From Stenotrophomonas maltophilia (GTDB lineage Bacteria; Pseudomonadota; Gammaproteobacteria; Xanthomonadales; Xanthomonadaceae), in assembly GCF_002205165.1 (NCBI RefSeq), contig NZ_NIVS01000040.1:53602-117601 (forward strand): a DNA stretch of 64,000 nt. Reading direction: 5' to 3'. Below, piece after piece: positions 8,983 to 15,779 of the stretch. Positions within the stretch are counted from its first letter, which is position 1, and each line of letters starts with the position of its first letter. Both the position numbers and the translations under genes were made by a program. A model generated the notes under the pieces. The model was not told the DNA's origin, searched no databases, and saw only the letters and a program-made list of their open reading frames with translations.

Positions 8983-9158
8983 CCCTGCTCCCCTTGTGAA
9001 TGGACCTTCCCCACCTGCCTGCCCCCCGGGCAGACACCGGCAGTCAATGCCGACCCTCTATACTGGACCGACCCCCACGCAGTCTGCCGGGAAATGCGTC
9101 GGCTTCCAACGCCCGCGTTCCCATTCCGCTCTTCGCTCACGCACCAAAGAGATTGCAC

Positions 9159-10334
9159 ATGTCCAACATCGTCATCGCCGCCGCCAAGCGCACCGCCATC
9201 GGCTCCTTCCTGGGCCAGTTCAATGGCGTGCCGTCCCCGACCCTGGGGTCCACCGTGATCGCCGCGGCCCTGGAGCAGTCCGGAGTACCGGCTGCGGACG
9301 TTTCCGAAGTGATCATGGGCTGCGTGCTGCCGGCCAACCTCGGCCAGGCGCCGGCCCGCCAGGCCGCGATCGCCGCCGGCATTCCGGTCTCCACCGGCGC
9401 CACCACCCTCAACAAGGTGTGCGGCTCGGGCATGAAGGCGATCATGCTGGGGCATGACCTGATCAAGGCCGGTTCGGCCAGCATCGTGGTCGCCGGCGGC
9501 ATGGAGTCGATGTCCAACGCCCCGCACATGATCCCCAACTCGCGCACCGGCAACCGCTTCGGCAATTTCCAGGTGATCGACCACATGGCCCACGACGGCC
9601 TGGTCAATGCCTACGACGGCAAGGCCATGGGCGAATTCGCCGAATGCACCGTGGAGAAATACCAGGTCAGCCGCGAGGACCAGGATGCCTTCGCCATCGA
9701 ATCGGTCCGCCGCGCACAGGCCGCGCAGGCCAATGGCGCCTTCGACGGTGAAATCGTCCCGGTGAAGGTCAGCACCCGCAAGGGCGAGGTCGAATACGCG
9801 CAGGACGAGCAGCCGAGCCGCTCGGACATCGCCAAGATCCCGACCCTGCGCCCGGCGTTCAAGAAAGACGGCACGGTCACCGCCGCCAGCTCCTCGAGCA
9901 TCTCCGACGGCGCTGCCGCCGTGGTCTTGCTGTCCGAGGAAGACGCCGCCGCGCGCGGGCTGCAGCCGCTGGCCCGCATCGTCGGTCATGCCACCCACTC
10001 GCAGGCGCCGGAGTGGTTCACCACCGCGCCGATCGGTGCGATCCAGAAGCTGATGGACAAGACCGGCTGGACGCTGGACCAGGTCGACCTGTTCGAGATC
10101 AACGAAGCCTTCGCCGTGGTCGCGATGGCGCCGATCCGCGAGCTGGGCATTCCGCATGACAAGGTCAATGTCAATGGCGGTGCCTGCGCGTTGGGTCATC
10201 CCATCGGTGCCTCGGGGGCACGCCTGGTGGTCACGCTGGTGAACGCATTGCGCAAGCGTGACGCCAAGCGCGGAATTGCTACCCTGTGCATCGGCGGCGG
10301 CGAAGCGACTGCCATCGCTATCGAATTGATTTGA
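9159..10334 (+). CDS. Acetyl-CoA C-acyltransferase (thiolase)
   Basis: 391-residue thiolase of usual family length. Active-site residues are Cys88 (NKVCGSGMKA), His347 (GHPIGASGAR) and Cys377 (LCIGGGEA). The enzyme either condenses two acetyl-CoA or cleaves 3-ketoacyl-CoA. Similarity to AtoB/PhaA-type biosynthetic thiolases is high, but the preferred direction cannot be told from sequence. No beta-oxidation partner is adjacent; a multifunctional enzyme lies 26 kb away. ATG 9159 fits the conserved start (MSNIVIAAAKRTAIG). A TATACT hexamer at 9059-9064 within CCTCTATACTG may be its -10. An 8-bp hairpin without a clear T-run (10345-10371) follows the stop. Confidence 0.92.
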   Translation: MSNIVIAAAKRTAIGSFLGQFNGVPSPTLGSTVIAAALEQSGVPAADVSEVIMGCVLPANLGQAPARQAAIAAGIPVSTGATTLNKVCGSGMKAIMLGHDLIKAGSASIVVAGGMESMSNAPHMIPNSRTGNRFGNFQVIDHMAHDGLVNAYDGKAMGEFAECTVEKYQVSREDQDAFAIESVRRAQAAQANGAFDGEIVPVKVSTRKGEVEYAQDEQPSRSDIAKIPTLRPAFKKDGTVTAASSSSISDGAAAVVLLSEEDAAARGLQPLARIVGHATHSQAPEWFTTAPIGAIQKLMDKTGWTLDQVDLFEINEAFAVVAMAPIRELGIPHDKVNVNGGACALGHPIGASGARLVVTLVNALRKRDAKRGIATLCIGGGEATAIAIELI

Positions 10335-10376
10335 TTTGATTTAACGCGCATTTCTCAAAACTGAATGCGCGATCGC

Positions 10377-10404
10377 TTGACAGCCAATCGTGGCTTGTCA
10401 TCAT
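10377..10404 (+). promoter_or_regulatory. Predicted promoter of the first Ala-rich lipoprotein gene
   Basis: A perfect TTGACA -35 (10377-10382) is followed after 16 bp by CATCAT (10399-10404; 4 of 6 matches to TATAAT). The start codon is 55 bp further on, leaving a leader of roughly 48 nt. The -10 is imperfect, so this is a motif call only. Confidence 0.45.
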
Positions 10405-10458
10405 GTTGCCGGGCGCGCAATAGCGCGTTGCCTAATCTAACGACGAGGATTCACAACA

Positions 10459-10800
10459 ATGAGCATCAACAAGCTGCTGATCGCAATGGCCCTGGGCCTG
10501 GCTCTGACCGCCTGCTCGAAGCAGGAGCAGGCTGCTGACGCCGCTGCTTCGGCCAACGAAGCCGCCGCTGACGCCCAGGCCGCTGCTGACCAGGCCGCTG
10601 CTGCTGGCGCCCCGGCTGCTGACGCTGCCCAGGCTGCTGCCGACACCGCCACCACCGCTGCTGACGCTTCGGCTGATGCCGCTGCCCAGGCTGCTGGCGC
10701 TGCCACCGACGCTGCTGCCGACCAGGCTGCTGACGCTGCCAAGGCCGCCGAAGGCACCGCTGAGAAGGCCAAGGACGCTGCTGAAGAAGCCAAGAAGTAA
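10459..10800 (+). CDS. Small alanine-rich lipoprotein, Lpp-like C-terminal KK
   Basis: 113 residues. The signal peptide ends at lipobox LTAC (Cys19). The mature 95-residue chain is almost entirely Ala/Asp/Glu/Gln/Lys in repeating AADAA-type units, predicting one continuous helix or coiled coil with no globular domain, and ends EEAKK. The +2 residue is Ser, compatible with outer-membrane sorting. Alanine is coded mostly by GCT and lysine by AAG, unlike neighbouring genes, which favour GCC/GCG; this suggests high expression. A good Shine-Dalgarno (GACGAGGA) lies upstream and a strong terminator follows. Function is unknown. A structural lipoprotein analogous to Lpp or OprI is a reasonable guess from size, helix and terminal lysine. 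Confidence 0.8.
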   Translation: MSINKLLIAMALGLALTACSKQEQAADAAASANEAAADAQAAADQAAAAGAPAADAAQAAADTATTAADASADAAAQAAGAATDAAADQAADAAKAAEGTAEKAKDAAEEAKK

Positions 10801-10830
10801 TAACTTCTTTCTTCAAGCATGTCTGAAGAA

Positions 10831-10855
10831 GCCGCTGGTTCGCCAGCGGCTTTTT
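10831..10855 (+). terminator. Rho-independent terminator after first lipoprotein
   Basis: An 8-bp stem GCCGCTGG/CCAGCGGC closes a stable TTCG tetraloop and is followed by TTTTT. It separates the two tandem lipoprotein genes into distinct transcripts. Confidence 0.9.
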
Positions 10856-10949
10856 CTTTGGGCGCGTTCCGGGCAGGCGGCCACCCACCGGTTCTTCACA
10901 GGCGCATGAATAGGCTGGCCTCCCATCCATCGCCGTTCTGGAGCGCCAC

Positions 10950-11354
10950 ATGAAGATCCGTCCGCTGACCACCTCCCTGCTGGCCGCTTCGCTGCTGCTC
11001 GGCCTGGCCGCCTGCAAGGGCCCGGAGGCCGAACAGGCCCGCCGTGATGCCGCCCAGGCCGCCGACAGCACCAACGCCGCTGCACGCGAAGCCGTGGACA
11101 AGGCTGCTGCCGCGACCCGCAATGCTGCCGATGATGCCGCTGCCGCCTCCGAGCGCGCCGCCGCCGATACCCAGCAGGCGCTCGACCGCGCTGCCGCCGC
11201 CACGTCCGAGGCCGCTGGCGAAGCCAAGGTCGCCGCCAAGGATGCCGCCGCCCACGCCAGCGATTCCACCGCCGATGCCGCGCAGAAAGTTGCCGACAAG
11301 GCACGCGACGTCGCTGACGACGCCAAGAAGAACGCCAACGAAGCCAAGCGCTGA
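10950..11354 (+). CDS. Second alanine-rich lipoprotein, paralogue-like
   Basis: 134 residues with a signal peptide ending at lipobox LAAC (Cys22). The mature part is a long Ala-rich, charged helix (for example AADSTNAAAREAVDKAAAATR, 20 residues of a uniform pattern) resembling apolipoprotein/LEA-type repeats. It ends NEAKR, so unlike the first gene it lacks a terminal lysine. Alanine codons here are mostly GCC, in contrast to the GCT-rich upstream gene, so expression level probably differs. The start is supported by GGAG 8 bp before the ATG. It has its own downstream terminator. Function is unknown; similarity to the upstream gene is in composition and architecture, and common descent is not proven. 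Confidence 0.75.
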   Translation: MKIRPLTTSLLAASLLLGLAACKGPEAEQARRDAAQAADSTNAAAREAVDKAAAATRNAADDAAAASERAAADTQQALDRAAAATSEAAGEAKVAAKDAAAHASDSTADAAQKVADKARDVADDAKKNANEAKR

Positions 11355-11390
11355 GCCAGCGTTACTCACGCCGCCATCGGGAGTGACCAA

Positions 11391-11416
11391 CGCCCCCTCT
11401 CCGGAGGGGGCGTTTT
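11391..11416 (+). terminator. Rho-independent terminator after second lipoprotein
   Basis: A 9-bp stem CGCCCCCTC/GAGGGGGCG with a TCCG loop is followed by TTTTC. It lies between this gene and the convergent aidB stop codon; no A run on the left side supports action on the minus strand. Confidence 0.88.
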
Positions 11417-11429
11417 CATTGGGCGCAGA

Positions 11430-13064
11430 TCACGGCAGCGCGCGGCGCAGCACGGCCGCGAAGTCCACATCGGCCGGCAACGTCCCGAACGCCATCCCAT
11501 GCTCGGCGCCGAGCCGCGAGCGGATGAAGACGGATGCGTTCGGGCTCTGCGCATGCAGTAGTACCGCCGCCTGCAGCATCAATGCCAGCCGTTCGGTGAT
11601 GCGACGGGCCTGCGCTTGCTCCGGCGTTGCCGCGAGCTGCGCACGCAACCCCCGCAGTGCCGCGTCATAGATCGCATCCACACTGGTCACCGCATCCAGC
11701 TCGGCGTCCAGCGCCTGCAGCACCTGTGGTTCGCGCGACAGTGCACGCAGCACATCCAGGCACTGGATGTTGCCGCTGCCTTCCCAGATCGAATTCAACG
11801 GTGCCTGCCGGTACAGCCGCGGCAGCATCGACTCTTCCACATAGCCGGCACCACCGAGGCACTCCTGTGCCTCGTTGACGAATACGGCGGCGCGCTTGCA
11901 CACCCAGTACTTGCCCACCGCCGTGCTGATGCGTGCGAACGCCGCCTGCTGCGGATCGGTCCCGGCCTGGTCCACCGCACGTGCCACGCGCATGGCGAAC
12001 ACGGTGGCCGCTTCGGACTCAACGGCCAGGTCGGCCAGCACGTTGGCCATCAGCGGGTGCTCGGCCAGGTGCTTGCCGAAGCTGCTGCGGTGCCGTGTGT
12101 GGTGCAGTCCCTGCGCCAGCGCCATGCGCATCTCCGCTGCGGCGCCGAGCATGCAGTCCAGCCGCGTCATCATCACCATCCCGATGATGGTCGCCACCCC
12201 GCGCCCTTCCTCGCCCACGCGCTGCGCCCAGGCCCCGCACAGTTCCACCTCGCTGGACGCGTTGGACCAGTCGCCGAGTTTGTCCTTCAGGCGCATCAAG
12301 CGGAAGGCGTTGCGGTTGCCATCGGCCAGGCGTCGCGGCATCAGGAAACAGCTCAGCCCACCCGGCGCCTGCGCCAGCACCAGAAACCCATCGGACATCG
12401 GCGCGGAGAAGAACCACTTGTGCCCGACCAGTGCATAGCTGCCGTCGGCCTGCGGCTCGGCACGCGTGGTGTTGCTGCGCACGTCCGAACCGCCCTGCTT
12501 CTCGGTCATGCCCATGCCCAGAGTGATGCCCGCCTTGTCGGCGATCGGCACGTCGCGGGGGTCGTAGTGCGGGGCGGCTGCCTTGTTCGCCCACTGGGCC
12601 AGTGACGGCGCCTGGCGCAGCACGGCGACCGCCGCGTGGGTCATCGTCAGCGGGCAACTGGTGCCTGCCTCGGCCTGATGATGCAGATAGCTCAATGCCG
12701 CGCGCGCGACGTGTGCGCCGGGACGCCCGTCATGCCAGGACACCCCGGCCACCCCATGCGTCTTCGCCGCGGTCATCAACTGGTGGTACGCCGGATGGAA
12801 CTCGACCGTATCGATGCGGTGGCCCTGCGCGTCGTGCGTGCGCAGCCGCGGCCGGTCGCGGTTGGCATCGAAGCCGAGCCGGTACAGCTCATCGCCGGCA
12901 AGGCCGCCGTAGCGCGCCAGCTGGCTGACGAACACGCCGCCCCCCTCGCGCTGCACGGCCTCCATCAGGGCGACGTCGTCGGCCCACAGGTTGCGGCCGC
13001 CAAAGGGGGGCGGCTGGTTGCTCACCTCGTGCGTTTCGAACGCGGGCCAGGCAGACGTCATCAT
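11430..13064 (-). CDS. aidB: AidB-like acyl-CoA dehydrogenase
   Basis: 544 residues, close to E. coli AidB (541). It opens with the AidB-type N-terminus (ETHEVSNQPPPFGGRNLW). It carries acyl-CoA dehydrogenase signatures: GMGMTEKQGGSDVR, the HKWFFSAPMSDGFLVLAQ region, and QECLGGAGYVEES near the C-terminus. AidB flavoproteins bind FAD and DNA and are linked to resistance to alkylating agents; family members also show weak isovaleryl-CoA dehydrogenase activity. ATG 13064 follows AAAGAGGT at a good distance; a second ATG lies one codon in. The gene diverges from the ligase-associated repair operon across a 106-bp gap with a 28-bp inverted-repeat element, which supports a DNA-damage role here. Confidence 0.88.
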   Translation of the reverse strand: MMTSAWPAFETHEVSNQPPPFGGRNLWADDVALMEAVQREGGGVFVSQLARYGGLAGDELYRLGFDANRDRPRLRTHDAQGHRIDTVEFHPAYHQLMTAAKTHGVAGVSWHDGRPGAHVARAALSYLHHQAEAGTSCPLTMTHAAVAVLRQAPSLAQWANKAAAPHYDPRDVPIADKAGITLGMGMTEKQGGSDVRSNTTRAEPQADGSYALVGHKWFFSAPMSDGFLVLAQAPGGLSCFLMPRRLADGNRNAFRLMRLKDKLGDWSNASSEVELCGAWAQRVGEEGRGVATIIGMVMMTRLDCMLGAAAEMRMALAQGLHHTRHRSSFGKHLAEHPLMANVLADLAVESEAATVFAMRVARAVDQAGTDPQQAAFARISTAVGKYWVCKRAAVFVNEAQECLGGAGYVEESMLPRLYRQAPLNSIWEGSGNIQCLDVLRALSREPQVLQALDAELDAVTSVDAIYDAALRGLRAQLAATPEQAQARRITERLALMLQAAVLLHAQSPNASVFIRSRLGAEHGMAFGTLPADVDFAAVLRRALP

Positions 13065-13085
13065 GGCGACCTCTTTGCAGACGGA

Positions 13086-13113
13086 TGCACCGATTCTGCC
13101 GTATCCCGGTGCA
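13086..13113. promoter_or_regulatory. Inverted repeat, candidate operator between aidB and the ligase operon
   Basis: TGCACCG (13086-13092) and CGGTGCA (13107-13113) form a perfect 7-bp inverted repeat with a 14-bp spacer, so half-site centres are 21 bp (two helical turns) apart. It sits inside the 106-bp divergent promoter region. It does not match a LexA box. A regulator-binding role is inferred from position and symmetry only. Confidence 0.35.
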
Positions 13114-13170
13114 GACCGCCGTTCATGCGGATTCTCACCTCCTGCACGAGCGCGGCGGCACAGTGCAGGC

Positions 13171-14178
13171 ATGAACACCGATGCCGACAATGCCGATCTG
13201 GTGGTGCTGCGGCCGGAAGGGCTGTACTGCCCGGCCGGCGACTTCCACATCGACCCGTGGCGGCCCGTGCCGCGCGCGGTGATCACCCACGGTCATGGCG
13301 ATCACGCGCGCAACGGCATGGGCCATTACCACTGCACCACGCAGACCCTGCCGATCCTGCGGTGGCGCCTGGGCGATGTGGACTGCACCGCGCACGAGTA
13401 CGGTGAACGCTTCACCCTCGGCGACACCGAGATCTCCCTGCATTCGGCCGGGCATGTGCTCGGCTCGGCCCAGGTGCGGATCGCACATGAGGGCCGGGTA
13501 TGGGTGGCCTCGGGCGACTACAAGCGCCAGCCCGATCCGAGCTGCGCACCGTTCGAGGTGGTGCCGTGCGATACCTTCATCACCGAAGCGACCTTCGGCC
13601 TGCCGGTCTACCGCTGGCCGGACACGTCACAGGTCGCTGCCGACATCGTGGCCTGGCGGCGCGAATGCGAAGCGCGTGGCGAGGCGGCCGTGCTGCTCTG
13701 CTACGCGCTCGGCAAGGCGCAGCGGATCCTTGCCGAACTGCTGCCGCTGGAGACACAGCCGGCCCTGCTGCATGGCGCGATCGCCACCGGCGTGGCGGTC
13801 TACCGCGAGGCCGGGATTGCGATGCTGGCCACCGAGCCGGTCAGCGAGCAGGCCCGTGGTGCGGAATTCGCCGGCAAGCTGATCCTGGCCCCGCCCTCGG
13901 CGGCGGGCAGCGCGTGGATGCGCCGCTTCAAGCGCGCACAGCTCGGCTTTGCCTCCGGGTGGATGCGGGTGCGCGGCAACCGCCGCCGGCGCAACTACGA
14001 CCGCGGCTTCGTCGTCTCCGATCACGCCGACTGGCCCGACCTGCTGCGCACCATCGCCGAAACCGGCGCCCGCCGCGTCATCGCCACCCATGGCAACACC
14101 GATGCGCTGATCCGCTTTCTGCGCGAGCGCGGCGTCGCTGCCGAGGCCTTCGCCACCGGCTACGGGGACGAAGAATGA
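13171..14178 (+). CDS. Ligase-associated DNA exonuclease (metallo-beta-lactamase fold)
   Basis: 335 residues. The metal-binding motif HGHGDH (40-45) and later SAGHVLGSAQ, SGDYK and VVSDHADW place it in the metallo-beta-lactamase/beta-CASP nuclease superfamily. It matches the exonuclease subfamily that is always found next to ATP-dependent ligases. It is predicted to process DNA ends before ligation, in the cytosol. It is the first gene of a four-gene operon; its TGA overlaps the ligase ATG (ATGA). ATG 13171 fits the family N-terminus (LVVLRPEGLYCPAGDFHIDPW, within which H26 and D28 are seen). The short upstream gap with aidB suggests shared control. Confidence 0.9.
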   Translation: MNTDADNADLVVLRPEGLYCPAGDFHIDPWRPVPRAVITHGHGDHARNGMGHYHCTTQTLPILRWRLGDVDCTAHEYGERFTLGDTEISLHSAGHVLGSAQVRIAHEGRVWVASGDYKRQPDPSCAPFEVVPCDTFITEATFGLPVYRWPDTSQVAADIVAWRRECEARGEAAVLLCYALGKAQRILAELLPLETQPALLHGAIATGVAVYREAGIAMLATEPVSEQARGAEFAGKLILAPPSAAGSAWMRRFKRAQLGFASGWMRVRGNRRRRNYDRGFVVSDHADWPDLLRTIAETGARRVIATHGNTDALIRFLRERGVAAEAFATGYGDEE

Positions 14179-15779
14179 AACGCTTCGCCGCGCTCTACAG
14201 CGAGCTGGACCGCAGCACCGCCACCGGCGACAAGCGTGCCGCGCTGGTGCGTTACTTCCAGCAAGCTCCCCCGCACGATGCGGCGTGGGCCCTGTTCCTG
14301 CTGGCCGGCGGCAAGGTCACCAGCGCGCGCCAGAAGATCGCCGGCAACGCCGAGTTGCGCGCGTGGGTGGCCGAGATCTCCGATACGCCAGCGTGGCTGG
14401 TGGATGACAGCTACGACCAGGTCGGCGACCTGGCCGAAGCACTGACCTTGCTGATGGACGACCCGGTGCAGGCCGGGGCGGATATCGCGCTGGCTGACTG
14501 GATCGAGCGCAAGCTGTTGCCGGTCGCCAATCAACCCGAGCCGGTGCGCCACGCAGCCATCACCGGGGCGTGGCGACAGCTCGCGTTCGACGAGCGGCTG
14601 GTGTTCAACAAGCTGCTCACCGGCGCGCTGCGCGTGGGCGTGTCGCAGCGGCTGGTGCAGCAGGCGCTGGCCGAGTGGTCGGGCATCGATATCGCGCGCA
14701 TCGCCCAGCGCATGCTCGGCAGCTGGGTACCCACGCCCGGACTGCTGGCGGCGTTGCTGTCGCCGCAAGAGCGCCCGGAGGATCGCCAGCAACCCTACCC
14801 GTTCTTCCTGGCCTCGCCGCTGGAAGCGGAGATCGACACGCTCGGCCCGATCGAGGACTGGCTGCTGGAATGGAAATGGGACGGGATCCGCCTGCAGGTG
14901 CTGCGCCGCCAGGGTGAGGTCGCGCTGTGGTCGCGCGGCGAGGAGCGGCTGGATGGGCGCTTTCCCGAGATCGAGGCGGCGGCGATGGCGTTGCCGGATG
15001 GCTGCGTGATCGACGGCGAGCTGCTGGCCTGGGCGGAGGGCGACGATCTGCCGTTGCCCTTCACCGCGTTGCAGACCCGCATCCAACGCCTCAAGCCCGG
15101 CCCGAAGACACTGCGCGATACGCCGGTGCGCGTGCTTGCCTACGATCTGCTTGAACTGGGCGGTGACGACCTGCGCGCCCTGCCGCTTGCGCAGCGGCGG
15201 GCACGCCTGGCCGAGGTGCTTGCCACGCTGGACGACCCGCGCCTGATGCTGTCGCCGGTGGTCAGCGTGGCGGACTGGGGCGCGGCGGCCGTACAGCGCG
15301 ACCTGGCCCGCGAGCGCGGCGTGGAAGGCCTAATGCTCAAGCGCGCCGATTCGGTCTACCAGGCCGGGCGCCGCCGCGGCGACTGGTGGAAGTGGAAGAT
15401 CGATCCGCTGACCATCGATGCGGTGATGATCTATGCACAGTCCGGCCATGGCCGGCGCAGCACGCTGTACACCGATTACACCTTCGGGGTATGGGATGGC
15501 GAGGCGCTGGTGCCGGTGGCCAAGGCCTACTCGGGTCTGGACGACAAGGAAATCCTCGCGCTTGACCGCTGGATCCGCGCGAACACGATCGAGCGCTTCG
15601 GGCCGGTGCGCAGCGTGCGTGGCGAGCAGGTGTTCGAACTCGGCTTCGAAGCGGTGAACCGCAGCAAGCGCCACAAGTCCGGCGTCGCGGTGCGCTTCCC
15701 GCGCATCCTGCGCTGGCGGCATGACAAACCGGCCAGCGAGGCCGATACGCTGGCCCAGTTGCAGGCATTGGCGCGGTGA
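14175..15779 (+). CDS. ATP-dependent DNA ligase (cisplatin damage response type)
   Basis: 534 residues. An N-terminal helical DNA-binding domain (about 1-200) precedes the nucleotidyltransferase core with the active-site lysine K234 (EWKWDGIRLQ). The OB-fold domain follows (about 420-534; FELGFEAVNRSKRHKSG). It is of the LigB/LigC family size found with the exonuclease and helicase genes, and is distinct from the NAD-dependent LigA used for replication. It joins nicks during repair through a ligase-AMP intermediate. It overlaps the exonuclease by 4 bp and the helicase by 4 bp (GTGA), so translation is coupled along the operon. Confidence 0.93.
   Translation: MKRFAALYSELDRSTATGDKRAALVRYFQQAPPHDAAWALFLLAGGKVTSARQKIAGNAELRAWVAEISDTPAWLVDDSYDQVGDLAEALTLLMDDPVQAGADIALADWIERKLLPVANQPEPVRHAAITGAWRQLAFDERLVFNKLLTGALRVGVSQRLVQQALAEWSGIDIARIAQRMLGSWVPTPGLLAALLSPQERPEDRQQPYPFFLASPLEAEIDTLGPIEDWLLEWKWDGIRLQVLRRQGEVALWSRGEERLDGRFPEIEAAAMALPDGCVIDGELLAWAEGDDLPLPFTALQTRIQRLKPGPKTLRDTPVRVLAYDLLELGGDDLRALPLAQRRARLAEVLATLDDPRLMLSPVVSVADWGAAAVQRDLARERGVEGLMLKRADSVYQAGRRRGDWWKWKIDPLTIDAVMIYAQSGHGRRSTLYTDYTFGVWDGEALVPVAKAYSGLDDKEILALDRWIRANTIERFGPVRSVRGEQVFELGFEAVNRSKRHKSGVAVRFPRILRWRHDKPASEADTLAQLQALAR

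Noticed and set aside
13081..13170. LexA/SOS box for the ligase operon
   Set aside because: No CTG-N10-CAG type palindrome was found in the gap; only the TGCACCG inverted repeat is present.
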